From: VAZQ01 sp963817135
Lineage (GTDB): Bacteria > Pseudomonadota > Alphaproteobacteria > Rhizobiales > Xanthobacteraceae
DNA length: 64,000 nucleotides
Assembly (NCBI GenBank): GCA_963817135.1
Contig: CAWFNG010000001.1
Span: 434,001-498,000 of the forward strand
Reading direction: 5' to 3'
Shown here piece by piece: positions 45,315-54,372 of this stretch (the first letter of the stretch is position 1; each line of letters begins with the position of its first letter). The translations under genes were made by a program, and so were the position numbers. The notes under the pieces are model-generated. The model was not told the origin of the DNA, searched no databases, and was given only the letters and a program-made list of their open reading frames with translations.

Positions 45315-45336
45315 CACACCCGATTTGTAGGGTGTG
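45315..45336 (+). promoter_or_regulatory. Operator-like inverted repeat ahead of the hydroxylase operon
   Basis: CACACCC (45315-45321) and GGGTGTG (45330-45336) form a perfect 7-base inverted repeat around 8 bases. It is followed by an AT-rich AATATTGATATT, 15-26 bases before the ATG at 45362. This lies in the divergent region between the Bug receptor and the hydroxylase genes and could be a regulator site or a small hairpin. No regulator gene is adjacent. Confidence 0.35.
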
Positions 45337-45361
45337 CCGAATATTGATATTGGAACGGCAC

Positions 45362-45844
45362 ATGGCACGCATTGTCGAATTCACGCTTAACGGCCGCAAG
45401 CGCCTCGATGCGGTGCCTGATAACCTGTTGCTGCTCGATTACCTGCGCGAAGTCATTGGCCTCACCGGGACCAAGACCGGCTGCGATGGCGGCGAATGCG
45501 GCGCATGCACGGTTCTGGTCGATGATTCTCCGCGACTTTCCTGCCTCACCCTCGCCGCCACCGTTGCCGGCAGCCGGGTGGAGACCGTCGAATCCCTCGG
45601 TCGCGACGGCCGTCTTTCTGCGGTGCAACGCGGCTTCCACGAGAAGCTGGGTTCCCAGTGCGGCTATTGCACGCCTGGGTTCATCATGGCTTCAGCCGGG
45701 CTGCTGCGGAAAAACCCACGCCCGAGCGATGAGGATATTCGCGCCGCGCTCGGCAGCAACATCTGTCGCTGCACCGGTTACGTGAAGATCATCGAAGCGG
45801 TCAGATACGCGGCCGAGCTGCACGCTGCAGGAGCGCCGCCATGA
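45362..45844 (+). CDS. Molybdenum hydroxylase small subunit, two [2Fe-2S] clusters (HcrC-like)
   Basis: 160 residues. The plant-type [2Fe-2S] cluster is bound by Cys41, 46, 49 and 61 (CDGGECGAC and SCLTL), and the second by Cys100, 103, 135 and 137 (CGYC and CRC) in the four-helix domain. It passes electrons between the molybdopterin and FAD subunits of xanthine-dehydrogenase-family enzymes. With the FAD subunit's extra cysteines, the set resembles 4-hydroxybenzoyl-CoA reductase, which runs in the reductive direction. The stop overlaps the next ATG (ATGA at 45841), so subunits are made together. GGAAC precedes the ATG at 45362. Confidence 0.92.
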   Translation: MARIVEFTLNGRKRLDAVPDNLLLLDYLREVIGLTGTKTGCDGGECGACTVLVDDSPRLSCLTLAATVAGSRVETVESLGRDGRLSAVQRGFHEKLGSQCGYCTPGFIMASAGLLRKNPRPSDEDIRAALGSNICRCTGYVKIIEAVRYAAELHAAGAPP

Positions 45845-48228
45845 ATGACGGCGTGAACGAGATCGTGCCGGCGCGCACCATCGGCTCCGCCGTACCGATG
45901 GTGGACGGGCCGGACAAGGTATCGGGACGCGCCAAATACACTGCCGATCTGCTAACGCCCGGCACGCTCGCCGGTCGCATCTATCGCAGCCCTTATTCCC
46001 ATGCCGAGATCGTCGAAGTCGATGTCTCCGAGGCTTTGCGGCTGCCCGGCGTCAAAGCGATCGTCACCGGCGCCGATTGCGAGCGCACCTTCGGGGTCCT
46101 GCCGATCGCCCGCACCGAGCATCCGTTGGCGCGCGACAAGGTGCGTTATCGCGGCGAGCCGGTTGCCGCGGTCGCGGCCATCGATGACGCCACTGCCAGG
46201 CATGCGCTCGCGCTGATCAGGCTCAAGGTGCGCGAGCTGCCGGCCTACTACACATCGCAGGCGGCGACCGCCGCGGGCGCCTGCAACATCCATGCGCATC
46301 GCCCCGGCAATATCGAACGTGATGTCCTGTTCGAATTAGGCAATAGCGAGCAAGGCTTTCGCGAAGCCGACCTCGTGCGCGAGGAAACGTACAATTGCGC
46401 CGAGGTATGCCAGAACCAGATGGAGATGCATGCGGCACTTGCCGACTACGACGCCGAACGCAATCGCATGACGGTGCATGCCAGCACGCAGGTCCCCTAT
46501 TACGTGCATCTCATGCTGGCGGAGATACTCGACATGGACATGTCGCGCATCCGCGTGATCAAGCCGCATGTCGGCGGCGGCTTCGGCTGCCGCACCGAGA
46601 CGCTCAACGTCGAGCTGATCGCCGCATTGCTGGCGCGGCGGGCCGGCGGCAGCGTGCGCATCATGACCACGCGCGAGGAAACCTTCATCACCCACCGGGG
46701 GCGGCCGGAAACCGATATCAGGCTCAAGCTCGGCATGCGCCGCGACGGGCGGATTACCGCGGTGGAATGCGAATGCTACCAGCGCGGCGGCGCCCATTCC
46801 GGCTATGGCGTCGTCACCATTCTCTATGCCGGCTCGATGCTCTACGCCATCTACGACCTGCACAACGTGAAATATATCGGCAAGCGCGTGCTGACCAACA
46901 CGCCGCCCTGCGGCGCATTCCGCGGTCACGGCACCGTCGACATTCGCTTCGCCTTCGAAAGCCTGCTGGATCAAATGGCGGACGCGCTTGCGCTCGATCC
47001 CATAGCCGTGCGGCGCGCGAACTATCTCACCGCGCCGACCTTCACCGACAACGACCTGATGGTGAACAGCTATGGCCTGCCGCAATGCGTCGATTGGGTG
47101 GAAGAGGCAAGCGGCTGGAAGAAGCGCAGAGCCAATCGCGCAACTGGCAACGGCAAGCGCAGAGGTTTCAAGCGCAGAGGTCTTGGTTTTGCCTGCTCGC
47201 ATTACATCAGCGGCGCCTCCAGGCCGGTGAATTGGACCGGCGAGCCGCACGCCACCGTAAAGATCAAGCTCGACTTCGACGGCTCGGTGGTGGTGCTTTC
47301 CGGCGCTGCCGACATCGGTCAGGGCTCGTCGACCATTCTGGTGCAGACGGTCGGGGAAGTCCTCGGACTTGACCTCTCGCGCATTCGCATCGTCACAGGC
47401 GACAGCGAGCTGGTGCCGAAGGACAACGGCTCCTATTCCTCGCGCGTGACCTTCATGGTCGGCAATGCGGCCATCGAGGCCGCGCAAAATCTCAAGCAGG
47501 TGCTGGTGGCCGCTGCCGCCCGCAAACTCGAGGCGAACCCTGACGAGATCGAATGCCTGGGCGAGCTTTATCGCGCGGGTGCGCAGGACAAGGGGCTCAC
47601 CTTCGACGAAGTCGTGCGCGAGGCCCTGAAAGATACCGGCACCATAACGGTCACCGGCAACTACTCCACCATTGCGCAGTCGCACGGCGGCAAGAAATAT
47701 CGCGGCGCGGCGATCGGCGGCACCATGGGTTACAGCTACTCGGCGCAGGTAGTCGAAGTCAGCGTCGACGAGGAGACCGGCGTCGTGGACGTGGACAAGG
47801 TCTGGGTTGCCCATGACTGCGGCAAGGCGCTCAACCGGCTCACGGTGGAGGGCCAGGTGCAGGGCTCCGTGTGGATGGGCATGGGGCAAGCCATGAGCGA
47901 GGAGACCGCCTATCACGACGGCCTGCTCGTTACCGCCAACATGCTCGATTATCGCGTGCCGACCATTCAGGATTCTCCGCCGATCGAAGTCGGCATTGTG
48001 GAAAGCAATGACCCGCACGGGCCGTTCGGCGCCAAGGAGGCGGGCGAGGGGTCGTTGGCGGCGTTTCTGCCTGCGCTGACCAACGCGATCGCCGATGCCA
48101 TCGGCGTGCGCTTCAACGATCTGCCAGTCACCCCGGACCGCGTTTTTGCAACGCTGGAAAAGCGCCGCCGCGGCGGCAACGGGGGCGATAGTAATCGGAC
48201 CACTAGCGAAATCAGCCGGGACGCCTGA
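45841..48228 (+). CDS. Molybdenum hydroxylase large subunit (4-hydroxybenzoyl-CoA reductase alpha-like)
   Basis: 795 residues carrying the molybdenum cofactor. The opening is VDGPDKVSGRAKYTADL, then VRYRGEPVAAVAAID, QNQMEMHAALADYD (usually E-x-H), KPHVGGGFGCRTETLNVE, PPCGAFRGHGTVDIRFA, GAADIGQGSSTILVQT and the active-site end GPFGAKEAGEGSL with the base Glu near residue 736. The order and the 'AFRGHG' and 'GFGCRTE' segments are closest to the aromatic-CoA branch of the family. It would dehydroxylate or hydroxylate an aromatic CoA ester or heterocycle. Overlaps of four bases (upstream) and one base (downstream) tie the three subunits together. Confidence 0.9.
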   Translation: MNDGVNEIVPARTIGSAVPMVDGPDKVSGRAKYTADLLTPGTLAGRIYRSPYSHAEIVEVDVSEALRLPGVKAIVTGADCERTFGVLPIARTEHPLARDKVRYRGEPVAAVAAIDDATARHALALIRLKVRELPAYYTSQAATAAGACNIHAHRPGNIERDVLFELGNSEQGFREADLVREETYNCAEVCQNQMEMHAALADYDAERNRMTVHASTQVPYYVHLMLAEILDMDMSRIRVIKPHVGGGFGCRTETLNVELIAALLARRAGGSVRIMTTREETFITHRGRPETDIRLKLGMRRDGRITAVECECYQRGGAHSGYGVVTILYAGSMLYAIYDLHNVKYIGKRVLTNTPPCGAFRGHGTVDIRFAFESLLDQMADALALDPIAVRRANYLTAPTFTDNDLMVNSYGLPQCVDWVEEASGWKKRRANRATGNGKRRGFKRRGLGFACSHYISGASRPVNWTGEPHATVKIKLDFDGSVVVLSGAADIGQGSSTILVQTVGEVLGLDLSRIRIVTGDSELVPKDNGSYSSRVTFMVGNAAIEAAQNLKQVLVAAAARKLEANPDEIECLGELYRAGAQDKGLTFDEVVREALKDTGTITVTGNYSTIAQSHGGKKYRGAAIGGTMGYSYSAQVVEVSVDEETGVVDVDKVWVAHDCGKALNRLTVEGQVQGSVWMGMGQAMSEETAYHDGLLVTANMLDYRVPTIQDSPPIEVGIVESNDPHGPFGAKEAGEGSLAAFLPALTNAIADAIGVRFNDLPVTPDRVFATLEKRRRGGNGGDSNRTTSEISRDA

Positions 48229-49244
48229 TGGATGCCCTGCCGGACTTCCAGCTGGTCCGTCCGGCCACGCTGGATGAGATCAGCAAGGCATGTCTGCAAT
48301 ATCCCGACAGCCGGCTCCTTGGCGGCGGCACCGACCTCATTGTCAATATCCGGCGCGGCATTGTTGCTCCGGCAACGCTCATTGACGTCAATAACGTCAA
48401 GGAGCTGCACACGCTCGACGCCGACGCACGCTCAATCGAGATCGGCGCGGCAGTCACCCTTGTCGAGCTTGCCGACGATCCGCGAGTGGCCGCGCATTAC
48501 CCCGTAATCGCCCAGGCGGCAGGCTCAATTGCCGGGCCGACGCAGCGCAACATGGGCACCGTTGGCGGCAACCTTTGTCTCGACACGCGCTGCTTGTTTT
48601 ATAACCAAAGCGAGTGGTGGCGCGCTTCCGTCCATCACTGTCTCAAGACCACCGGCAGCACGTGTCATGTCGCGCCGAAGAGCCGCGGCATTTGCTTTGC
48701 TACATTCAGCGGCGATCTTGCGCCTGCGCTCCTTACGCTGGCGGCGGAAGTCGATGTGTGCGGGCCGGACGGCACGCGCACCATCCCGCTGGCGGGCCTC
48801 TATATCGGTTATTGCCGCCAGGGTCAGCCGATCACCGAGACAGCCGGCGATGGCAAGTACTACCTTTCGCTGCGCAGGGGCGAATTCATCAGCGCGGTGC
48901 GGGCAACAAACACGCCGGGTCTGCGCTCGGCATACGCCAAGATCCGCATTCGCCGTTCCATTGAATATCCCGTGACCGGGGTTGCCGTGGCATTGCGCGG
49001 CGAAGGCGATCGACTGCTTGATCTTCGGGTTGCGTTTACCGGCACCAATCCGCGGCCGGTGCTGCTCGAAGGCACCGACGCGTTGTGCGGTGGTCCGCTT
49101 GACGAGCGCGTGTTCAAGGGCCTCGACCGGCTCGTTCGCGATCAGGTCATGTCGATGAAGACAACGTTTACCCCCGGCCACTATCGCCGACGCGTTGCCG
49201 GCGTCTTGGCGCGGCGGCTGGTGACGAAGTTGTTCGAAGGGTAG
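48228..49244 (+). CDS. Molybdenum hydroxylase FAD subunit with extra cysteine cluster (HcrB-like)
   Basis: 338 residues. The FAD-binding segments are LLGGGTDLIVNIRRG and AGPTQRNMGTVGGNLCLDTR. An insertion follows between residues 117 and 156 with cysteines at 117, 122, 138, 146 and 156 (CLDTRC, HHC, STC, GIC). In 4-hydroxybenzoyl-CoA reductase an equivalent insertion binds a [4Fe-4S] cluster that allows reduction from a low-potential donor; ordinary xanthine-dehydrogenase FAD subunits lack it. SGDLAPALLTLAAEV then resumes the common fold. This makes a reductive aryl-CoA enzyme the best reading. The ATG overlaps the previous stop by one base. Confidence 0.9.
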   Translation: MDALPDFQLVRPATLDEISKACLQYPDSRLLGGGTDLIVNIRRGIVAPATLIDVNNVKELHTLDADARSIEIGAAVTLVELADDPRVAAHYPVIAQAAGSIAGPTQRNMGTVGGNLCLDTRCLFYNQSEWWRASVHHCLKTTGSTCHVAPKSRGICFATFSGDLAPALLTLAAEVDVCGPDGTRTIPLAGLYIGYCRQGQPITETAGDGKYYLSLRRGEFISAVRATNTPGLRSAYAKIRIRRSIEYPVTGVAVALRGEGDRLLDLRVAFTGTNPRPVLLEGTDALCGGPLDERVFKGLDRLVRDQVMSMKTTFTPGHYRRRVAGVLARRLVTKLFEG

Positions 49245-49254
49245 AAGCATCGCC

Positions 49255-49354
49255 GTCATTCCGGGACGCCGCGCAGCGGCGAGCCCGGAAACCATAGCCC
49301 GAATCGGGGTTATGGTTTCCGGGTTCTCGGCCTGCGGCCGAGCCCCGGAATGAC
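49255..49354 (+). repeat. GTCATTCCGGG-type nested palindromic repeat
   Basis: The ends GTCATTCCGGG and CCCGGAATGAC pair, GCGCAGCGGCGAG faces CTCGGCCTGCGGC imperfectly, and an inner long stem pairs CCCGGAAACCATA with TATGGTTTCCGGG. The element fills the gap between the convergent FAD-subunit and CoA-ligase genes and should fold into one long hairpin. It is probably a bidirectional transcript end. Confidence 0.8.
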
Positions 49355-49359
49355 ACACA

Positions 49360-49760
49360 TCACTCGCGCAGCTTGAAGCGTTGCAGCTTGCCGGTCGCGG
49401 TTCGTGGCAGATCCGGCCGCACATCGATCCAGCGCGGGTATTTCCAGGGGCCTGCGCGTTCCTTCACATGCAGCCGCAGCACGTCGAACAGCTTTTCGTC
49501 CGCGCAGAAGCCGTGCTTGAGCACGATGAAGGCTTTCGGCTTGACCAATCCATCGCCGTCTTCCTTGCCGATCACCGCCGCCTCCAGCACGGCCTCATGC
49601 GAAACGAGCGCCGCCTCGACTTCGAAGGGCGACACCCACATTCCGTTCACCTTGAACATGTCATCGGTGCGGCCGCAGCAGTGGTAATAGCCGTCGCGGT
49701 CGCGAAGGTACTTGTCGCCGGTATAGGTCCACTCGCCGACAAAGGTGCGGCGGCTCTTCG
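49360..49760 (-). CDS. Benzoate-CoA ligase-like enzyme, C-terminal segment
   Basis: The end of an AMP-forming aryl-CoA ligase: TGDKYLRDRDGYYHCCGRTD, then MFKVNGMWVSPFEVEAALVS (the hinge and A8 region) and PRTATGKLQRFKL, which holds the conserved A10 lysine. The raw open reading here begins at 49659; the upstream frame is lost at about 49757, just before the GEWTYTGDKY segment. The lysine and hinge residues are intact. Joined with the next segment it forms a protein of about 522 residues, normal for benzoate-CoA ligases. Confidence 0.83.
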
Positions 49761-50929
49761 CCCGTTTGATTCCAATAACCCTCGCCTGCGGTCGGCCCGC
49801 GCACGATCAATTCGCCGATCTCGCCGTCGGGAAGCTCGCGCCCGCTCTCGTCGACAATCCTGGTCTCATATCCCGGCACCGGCTTGCCCGACGAGCCGTA
49901 GCGAATGTCGCCGGGCCGATTGCTCAGGAACGTCTGCAGCATTTCGGTCGAGCCAAGCCCGTCGAGAATGTCCACGCCGACAGTGGCGCGCCAGCGCTGC
50001 GCAAGGGGCGCCGGCAATGCCTCGCCCGCCGAAATGCACAGGCGCAATCGGTCCGATCCCGCCCCGGCGCCGATATCGGGCTGCGCCAGCAAGGCGGCAT
50101 AGAGCGAAGGCACCGCGAAGAACACGGTCGGACGATGCCGCCTGATCGCTCCGAGCACCGCCTGCGGCGTCGGCCGCTCCGGCAGCAGCGCCGCCGTCGC
50201 ACCGACGGCCAGGGGAAATATCAGCGCATTGCCGAGACCATAGGAAAAGGAAAGCTTCGCCGCCGAGAACACCACGTCGCCCTCGTGCAGGCCGATGATG
50301 CCTTGCCCCATCAGCCGCGCCGCTGCCATCGGGCTGGTGTGCACGTGTTTCACCGCCTTGGGATCGCCGGTCGATCCCGAAGTGTACATCCAGAACCCAG
50401 CCTCATCGGAGATCGTCGCCGCGGTCTGCGCCGTCGCCTCGGCGTCTTGCAGGAGATCGTCGAAAAACAGCACGTCGCGCAGTTCCTCGCGCGCCTGTGC
50501 GTTCGCTTCCGTTATGATCACGGCATGCAGATGCGGCAGGCGCGAACGGATCGAGAGCACCGTGGGAGCAAGCGGAGCGGCAACCACCGCGGCAACCGCG
50601 CGGCTGTCGGCAAATGCATAGGCATATTGCTCGGCCGTGAGCAGCGTATTGAGCGGAATGGGAATAATGCCGGCGCGGATCGCCCCGAGGAACGCAACGG
50701 GATAGTCCACCGTGTCATGAAAGACGAGGAGGACGCGATTTTCCTCGCGAACTCCCAATTTTCGCAGCGCCGAGCCAAACCGGTAGGTCTTCTCCTGCAG
50801 CTCGCGGTAGCGCAGCGAACGCGCGCCGTCGCTGAACGCAATCTTTTCGCCGCGACCGCGGGCGATGTTGCCATCGATCAGGTCGGCGGCGGCGTTGTAC
50901 GCGCGGCGTTGCAGGAAGTCCTCAAGCAT
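49755..50929 (-). CDS. Benzoate-CoA ligase-like enzyme, N-terminal segment
   Basis: AMP-binding domain of the ligase. From the ATG at 50929 it reads FLQRRAYNAAADLIDGNIAR, the typical N-terminus of benzoate-CoA ligases. It has the P-loop YTSGSTGDPK at residues 182-191 followed by HVHTSP, KLSFSYGLGNAL and GSTEMLQTFLSN (A5), and PVPGYETRIVDE. The enzyme adenylates an aromatic acid and transfers it to CoA, which would supply a substrate for the neighbouring HcrCAB-like enzyme. The frame breaks near 49757 after GYWNQTGEE. It is convergent with the hydroxylase operon and separated from it by a palindromic repeat. Confidence 0.85.
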
Positions 50930-51015
50930 TTGCAGGATACGACCGGTGTTCCGAGGGCACTCTATATCAGCAAGTCCAAATGCGTCCGGCAATGATTCCG
51001 GGTACGCCGGCACGA

Positions 51016-51745
51016 TTATTCCGTGAACAGCCAGGCGCCCTGCCCCAGCTCTTCCGGAAATGTTGCGACCAGCATCCGCTCTGCCGGTCGGGTGCTCACG
51101 CCCGTTTTCTGCAACAGGTCATGCGCCGCAGCCAGGGACCGCACGCGTATTGCGTAGGCGCCGATGAACGGCAGCGACGGAATGGCGATTTCCGGCAGGA
51201 CCTGGGCAAATCCGTCCGTATCGATCAGATCGACGCGGCCGCGGTCGAGCACGATTGTGCGCCCGAATGGACACGCGCTGGCGGGGCGCCCGGTGAAGCG
51301 CGCGAAACGCTGTGCCGCCTCCTCGACATCGGCAACCGCGATCACCACCCGCAGCAAGGCGAGTGCGCCGTTCCGGTGGGTGAGCCAGCGCCGCTGCCAT
51401 ACCGTGTGCTCGGTACGATGGGTGAGCATCTGGATGCGGCCTTCCGGCATTTCGCCTCCTTCAAGCCGTGCCAAGGTGAAGGCCGCAGTTCCCGGGGTGC
51501 CCTCAACGTCCACAGGGCGCTGCATGTCGAGGAGCGGCCGCAGGCGAAACCCGTTCGCGGCAAGCCGTCGATGCCAGCTCCCGGCATTCGCCACGGCAAA
51601 GGCGGCGAGATGCACTCCGGGATAGCGGTTGAGCGCCGCATCGAGCTCCCCGGCGAGGGGCGTGTCGGCGGTCTTGAACAGCACTTCCATGTAGCCGTGC
51701 GAAAACATGGCGGTGATGTTGCCGGTGCCGGTGAGGCGCCCGCCC
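51016..51745 (-). CDS. Glyoxalase-like (VOC) domain protein, main segment
   Basis: About 235 residues of a Glyoxalase_3-type protein. The segment around MFSHGYMEVLFKTADTPL is the family's middle strand. ARLEGGEMPEGRIQMLTHRT with HTVWQRRWLTHRNGA follows, then a second VOC module ending in VATFPEELGQGAWLF. The frame is shifted relative to the N-terminal segment at about 51740, where one extra G lies in a GGGCGGGCG run. VOC enzymes isomerise, open rings or bind metal-chelating substrates; the reaction here is unknown. It lies in the same direction as the acyl-CoA ligase, in a likely operon. Confidence 0.75.
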
Positions 51746-51917
51746 CACCGCCGGGATCGGGATTGACCTGAATGGAAATGGGCGTCGGGGCAAATCCCGC
51801 CCGCTGCAAAGCGAGCGCCGCAGCGTGCCGGTCGCGCACGAAATGTCCGACGTGATCGAGGAAAATCTCCTCCCCGGTCGGCAGCCGCCGGTCCGCAGGC
51901 AGCGGCATGTCAGTCAC
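51735..51917 (-). CDS. Glyoxalase-like (VOC) domain protein, N-terminal segment
   Basis: The start of the protein above: MTDMPLPADRRLPTGEEIFL, then DHVGHFVRDRHAAALALQRA and GFAPTPISIQVNPDPGG. LDHVGHFVRD is the first VOC strand and His probably contributes to the metal site. It begins nine bases after the acyl-CoA ligase stop. The frame is lost near 51740; joined, the protein is about 300 residues. The raw reading continues out of frame to 51342. Confidence 0.72.
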
Positions 51918-51926
51918 AAACTGCCC

Positions 51927-53441
51927 TCATGCTCGATTTTTTCCTCGCCCCGCCGTGCGCTCCTGCGCAAGGCCGCGCAAAAGACCGCGGTCGACCTTGT
52001 TGCTGGAGGCAAGCGGCAGCTCGCCCATGAACCAGACAAAGCGGGGATGCGCATAGGCCGGCGCATGTTCGAGGGCGAAGTTTTTGATCGCCTGCTCGCT
52101 CACCTCCTCGCCAGGCTTCGTCACGATGAAAGCAACGGGTTTTTGTCCCTTGATTTCGTCGTCGATGGGCACCACGGCCGCCTGCGCGACGCCGGGATGG
52201 CGCTCCAGCATGCGCTCGATATCCGAGGGATAGATGTTCTCGCCGCCGGAAACGAACATGTCGTCGCTGCGGCCGAGAAAATAGTGAAAGCCGTTCTTGT
52301 CGCGGCGAAAGACATCGCCGGTGATGTAGAAGCCGTCCGGCGTGAATGGCGGATCGAGCTGCGGCCGGTTGTGATAGCCGTTCATAAGCGCCGGGCATTT
52401 CATTTCCAGCACGCCTTCGCCTGCGTGCGCGCCGTTGGCAAGGCGCAGCTCAACCTTCGGGTGCGGGTAGCCGACCGACATTTCCGGCTGCGGCAGTCCG
52501 CCGGGATGTGGCCCGAATACCACCGGTCCTGCTTCGGTCGTGCCATAGGCGTTGGTGACGGCCGCCCGCGGAAAAGCGCGACGGATTTCCTGCATGAGAC
52601 TGTGGCTGACCGGTGCCGAGCCCATGCGGATGAATTCGACGCTGGAGAGGTTGGCTGCCGCAAGCTGCTCGTGCTCGCGCAGCATCATGGCCAGCATGGG
52701 CGGCACTGCGGTGAGCCAAGTGCAGCGATGGCGGCCAATGGCGTCGATATAGGCTCGCGCGGAGAACTGCGGCAGCAGCACAATGGTGGCGTGGGCGGCG
52801 CAAGCAAGCTTGCTCAGCGCCAAGGCGTTCATGTGATAAAGCGGGGCGGCGATGAGGTAGCGGTGGCGGTCGAGCCCGGGCGCGAGCCGCGTCTCGACCA
52901 CCCACAAATGGCTCTGGTGCGAGAGCACGACTCCCTTGGGCGTTCCGGTCGAGCCCGAAGTATATAGAAACATGGCGGCTTCACGCTCGGCCGGAGTAAC
53001 CGCCGCAAACGGACCGGGGTCGAGGAATCCATCGAACCCTCCGGCGGCCGGCTCGCCGAAGCATACGGATCCGATATCCGAGGGTGCGTCGCCACGGCGC
53101 TCACGATCGCAGAACAACAGCTTTGCCCCGGCATCGCGCAGAATGAAATGAATGGTCGCGCGCGGAAACTTGAAGCTCACCGGCACCGCCACCAGACCGG
53201 CGCGCATGATGCCGAAATAGGCGGCGATGAATTCCGTGCGGTTGGCCGACAGGATGCCAACGCGGTTGCCGCGCACAAGGCCGCGCCGCGACAGCGCGCG
53301 CGCGACTCCATTGGCCATGGCATCGAGCTGCCCGTAGGTGAACTCACGCAAGCCGTCTTCGCCGCCGAGATCGAGGATTGCGACCTTCCTCGGGTCACGG
53401 TCGCGGCGGATGAGGTCACCGAGATTGCTGAAGCTCGCCAT
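51927..53441 (-). CDS. AMP-forming acyl-CoA synthetase
   Basis: 504 residues, complete. The P-loop YTSGSTGTPKG is at residues 160-170, APLYHMNALALSK (A4-like) and NAYGTTEAGPVVFG (A5) follow, GFYITGDVFRRDKNG carries the A7 aspartate, GRSDDMFVSGGENIYPSDIE is the hinge region, and the A10 lysine is in LASSNKVDRG. It activates a carboxylic acid as CoA thioester. The class (medium-chain or aryl) is not fixed by these motifs. The glyoxalase-like gene follows after nine bases. The divergent C13 peptidase begins about 60 bases upstream. Confidence 0.9.
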   Translation of the reverse strand: MASFSNLGDLIRRDRDPRKVAILDLGGEDGLREFTYGQLDAMANGVARALSRRGLVRGNRVGILSANRTEFIAAYFGIMRAGLVAVPVSFKFPRATIHFILRDAGAKLLFCDRERRGDAPSDIGSVCFGEPAAGGFDGFLDPGPFAAVTPAEREAAMFLYTSGSTGTPKGVVLSHQSHLWVVETRLAPGLDRHRYLIAAPLYHMNALALSKLACAAHATIVLLPQFSARAYIDAIGRHRCTWLTAVPPMLAMMLREHEQLAAANLSSVEFIRMGSAPVSHSLMQEIRRAFPRAAVTNAYGTTEAGPVVFGPHPGGLPQPEMSVGYPHPKVELRLANGAHAGEGVLEMKCPALMNGYHNRPQLDPPFTPDGFYITGDVFRRDKNGFHYFLGRSDDMFVSGGENIYPSDIERMLERHPGVAQAAVVPIDDEIKGQKPVAFIVTKPGEEVSEQAIKNFALEHAPAYAHPRFVWFMGELPLASSNKVDRGLLRGLAQERTAGRGKNRA

Positions 53442-53503
53442 CAGGTTGTGTGAATCGCAAATCGCGCCCCGTTATGCTATCGCATCAGATAGGAGGTTTC
53501 TGC

Positions 53504-54247
53504 ATGCGATGCACGAGTTTGAGTGGCTGGGTAAGCGCGGTCCTCGTTATTTTTGTTCTAGGCTTTCTGCCGCTGCTTGCTCCGGCTGCACCGCTCGAAC
53601 TTGCTCCCAGGCTTGCCGTGGTGTCCTTTGGGCTGTTCGGCGATCAAGATGTGTTCCGCAGCGAGGCGACCGGCGCTGCAGCGATCGTGGCAAATCGCTT
53701 CGGCGCTGCCGCCACTACGGTGCGCTTCAACACCAGGAAAACCGCCGATGCCACGGTTGAGACGCTTGGCCCCGCGTTGCAGGCGGCGGCGGCCAAAGTC
53801 GAGGCGCGACGCGACGTACTCTTCGTCATCCTCACCTCGCACGGCTCGCGCGAGGGTCTCGTCGTGACGAGCGGACGCCCGAGCATTCTGACGCCCGCCA
53901 ATCTTACCCGCCTGCTCGACCGCACCGGCGTTGAGCGAAAGGTAGTTGTCGTCTCGGCCTGCTATTCCGGCATATTCATTCCGCGCCTTGCGGATGCCAA
54001 CACGCTGGTCATAACCGCAGCAGATGCCGACCACCCCTCGTTCGGCTGCCAGGACAAGGCCAAGTGGACCTATTTCGGCGACGCCTTCTTCAATCAGGCG
54101 CTGCGGCGGGCGAACGGTTTGAAAACTGCATTTGCCCAGGCACGCTCGCTGATACTCAAGCGAGAACTGGAAAGCGGGTTTGAGCCGTCGCATCCGCAAA
54201 TCGCCGGGGGCGAAAACGTGGAGCCGCTGCTGGTCGCGCGGCGCTAG
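53504..54247 (+). CDS. Secreted C13-family (legumain-like) cysteine peptidase
   Basis: 247 residues with a signal peptide (residues 1-29), then the caspase-like fold. VLFVILTSHGSREG places the catalytic His113 and KVVVVSACYSGIFIP the catalytic Cys153, the usual HG and SACxxG pair of peptidase C13. The alpha/beta body between 33 and 200 matches the size of bacterial C13 proteins, which are mostly uncharacterised envelope peptidases. The ATG at 53504 is preceded by a perfect AGGAGG at seven bases and begins the signal peptide; ATG at 53474 and GTG at 53450 are less likely. It is divergent from the acyl-CoA synthetase. Confidence 0.88.
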   Translation: MRCTSLSGWVSAVLVIFVLGFLPLLAPAAPLELAPRLAVVSFGLFGDQDVFRSEATGAAAIVANRFGAAATTVRFNTRKTADATVETLGPALQAAAAKVEARRDVLFVILTSHGSREGLVVTSGRPSILTPANLTRLLDRTGVERKVVVVSACYSGIFIPRLADANTLVITAADADHPSFGCQDKAKWTYFGDAFFNQALRRANGLKTAFAQARSLILKRELESGFEPSHPQIAGGENVEPLLVARR

Positions 54248-54259
54248 CACTAACCTTCC

Positions 54260-54367
54260 GTAGCCCGGATGGAGCCAACGGGTCGGCGCATAGCGCCGCC
54301 CGATGACAGGCTCCACGCAATCTGGGATGGACGTTCCCGCATTACGCTGCGCTCCATGCGGGCTACA
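54260..54367 (+). repeat. GTAGCCCGG-type palindromic repeat, second copy
   Basis: It starts GTAGCCCGGATGGAGCC and ends CTCCATGCGGGCTAC, pairing edge to edge, with internal partners GTCGGCGCATAGCGCCG and TGGAGCC/GGCTCCA. It shares its outer ends with the repeat at 37727-37799. It separates the convergent C13 peptidase and thioesterase genes and probably acts as a shared transcript end. Confidence 0.7.
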
Positions 54368-54372
54368 ATGCT

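Noticed and set aside
37727..54367. Palindromic repeats considered as a CRISPR array or insertion-sequence ends
   Set aside because: The copies are single, far apart, differ in sequence and have no regular spacers, cas genes or transposase. They fit dispersed intergenic palindromes.
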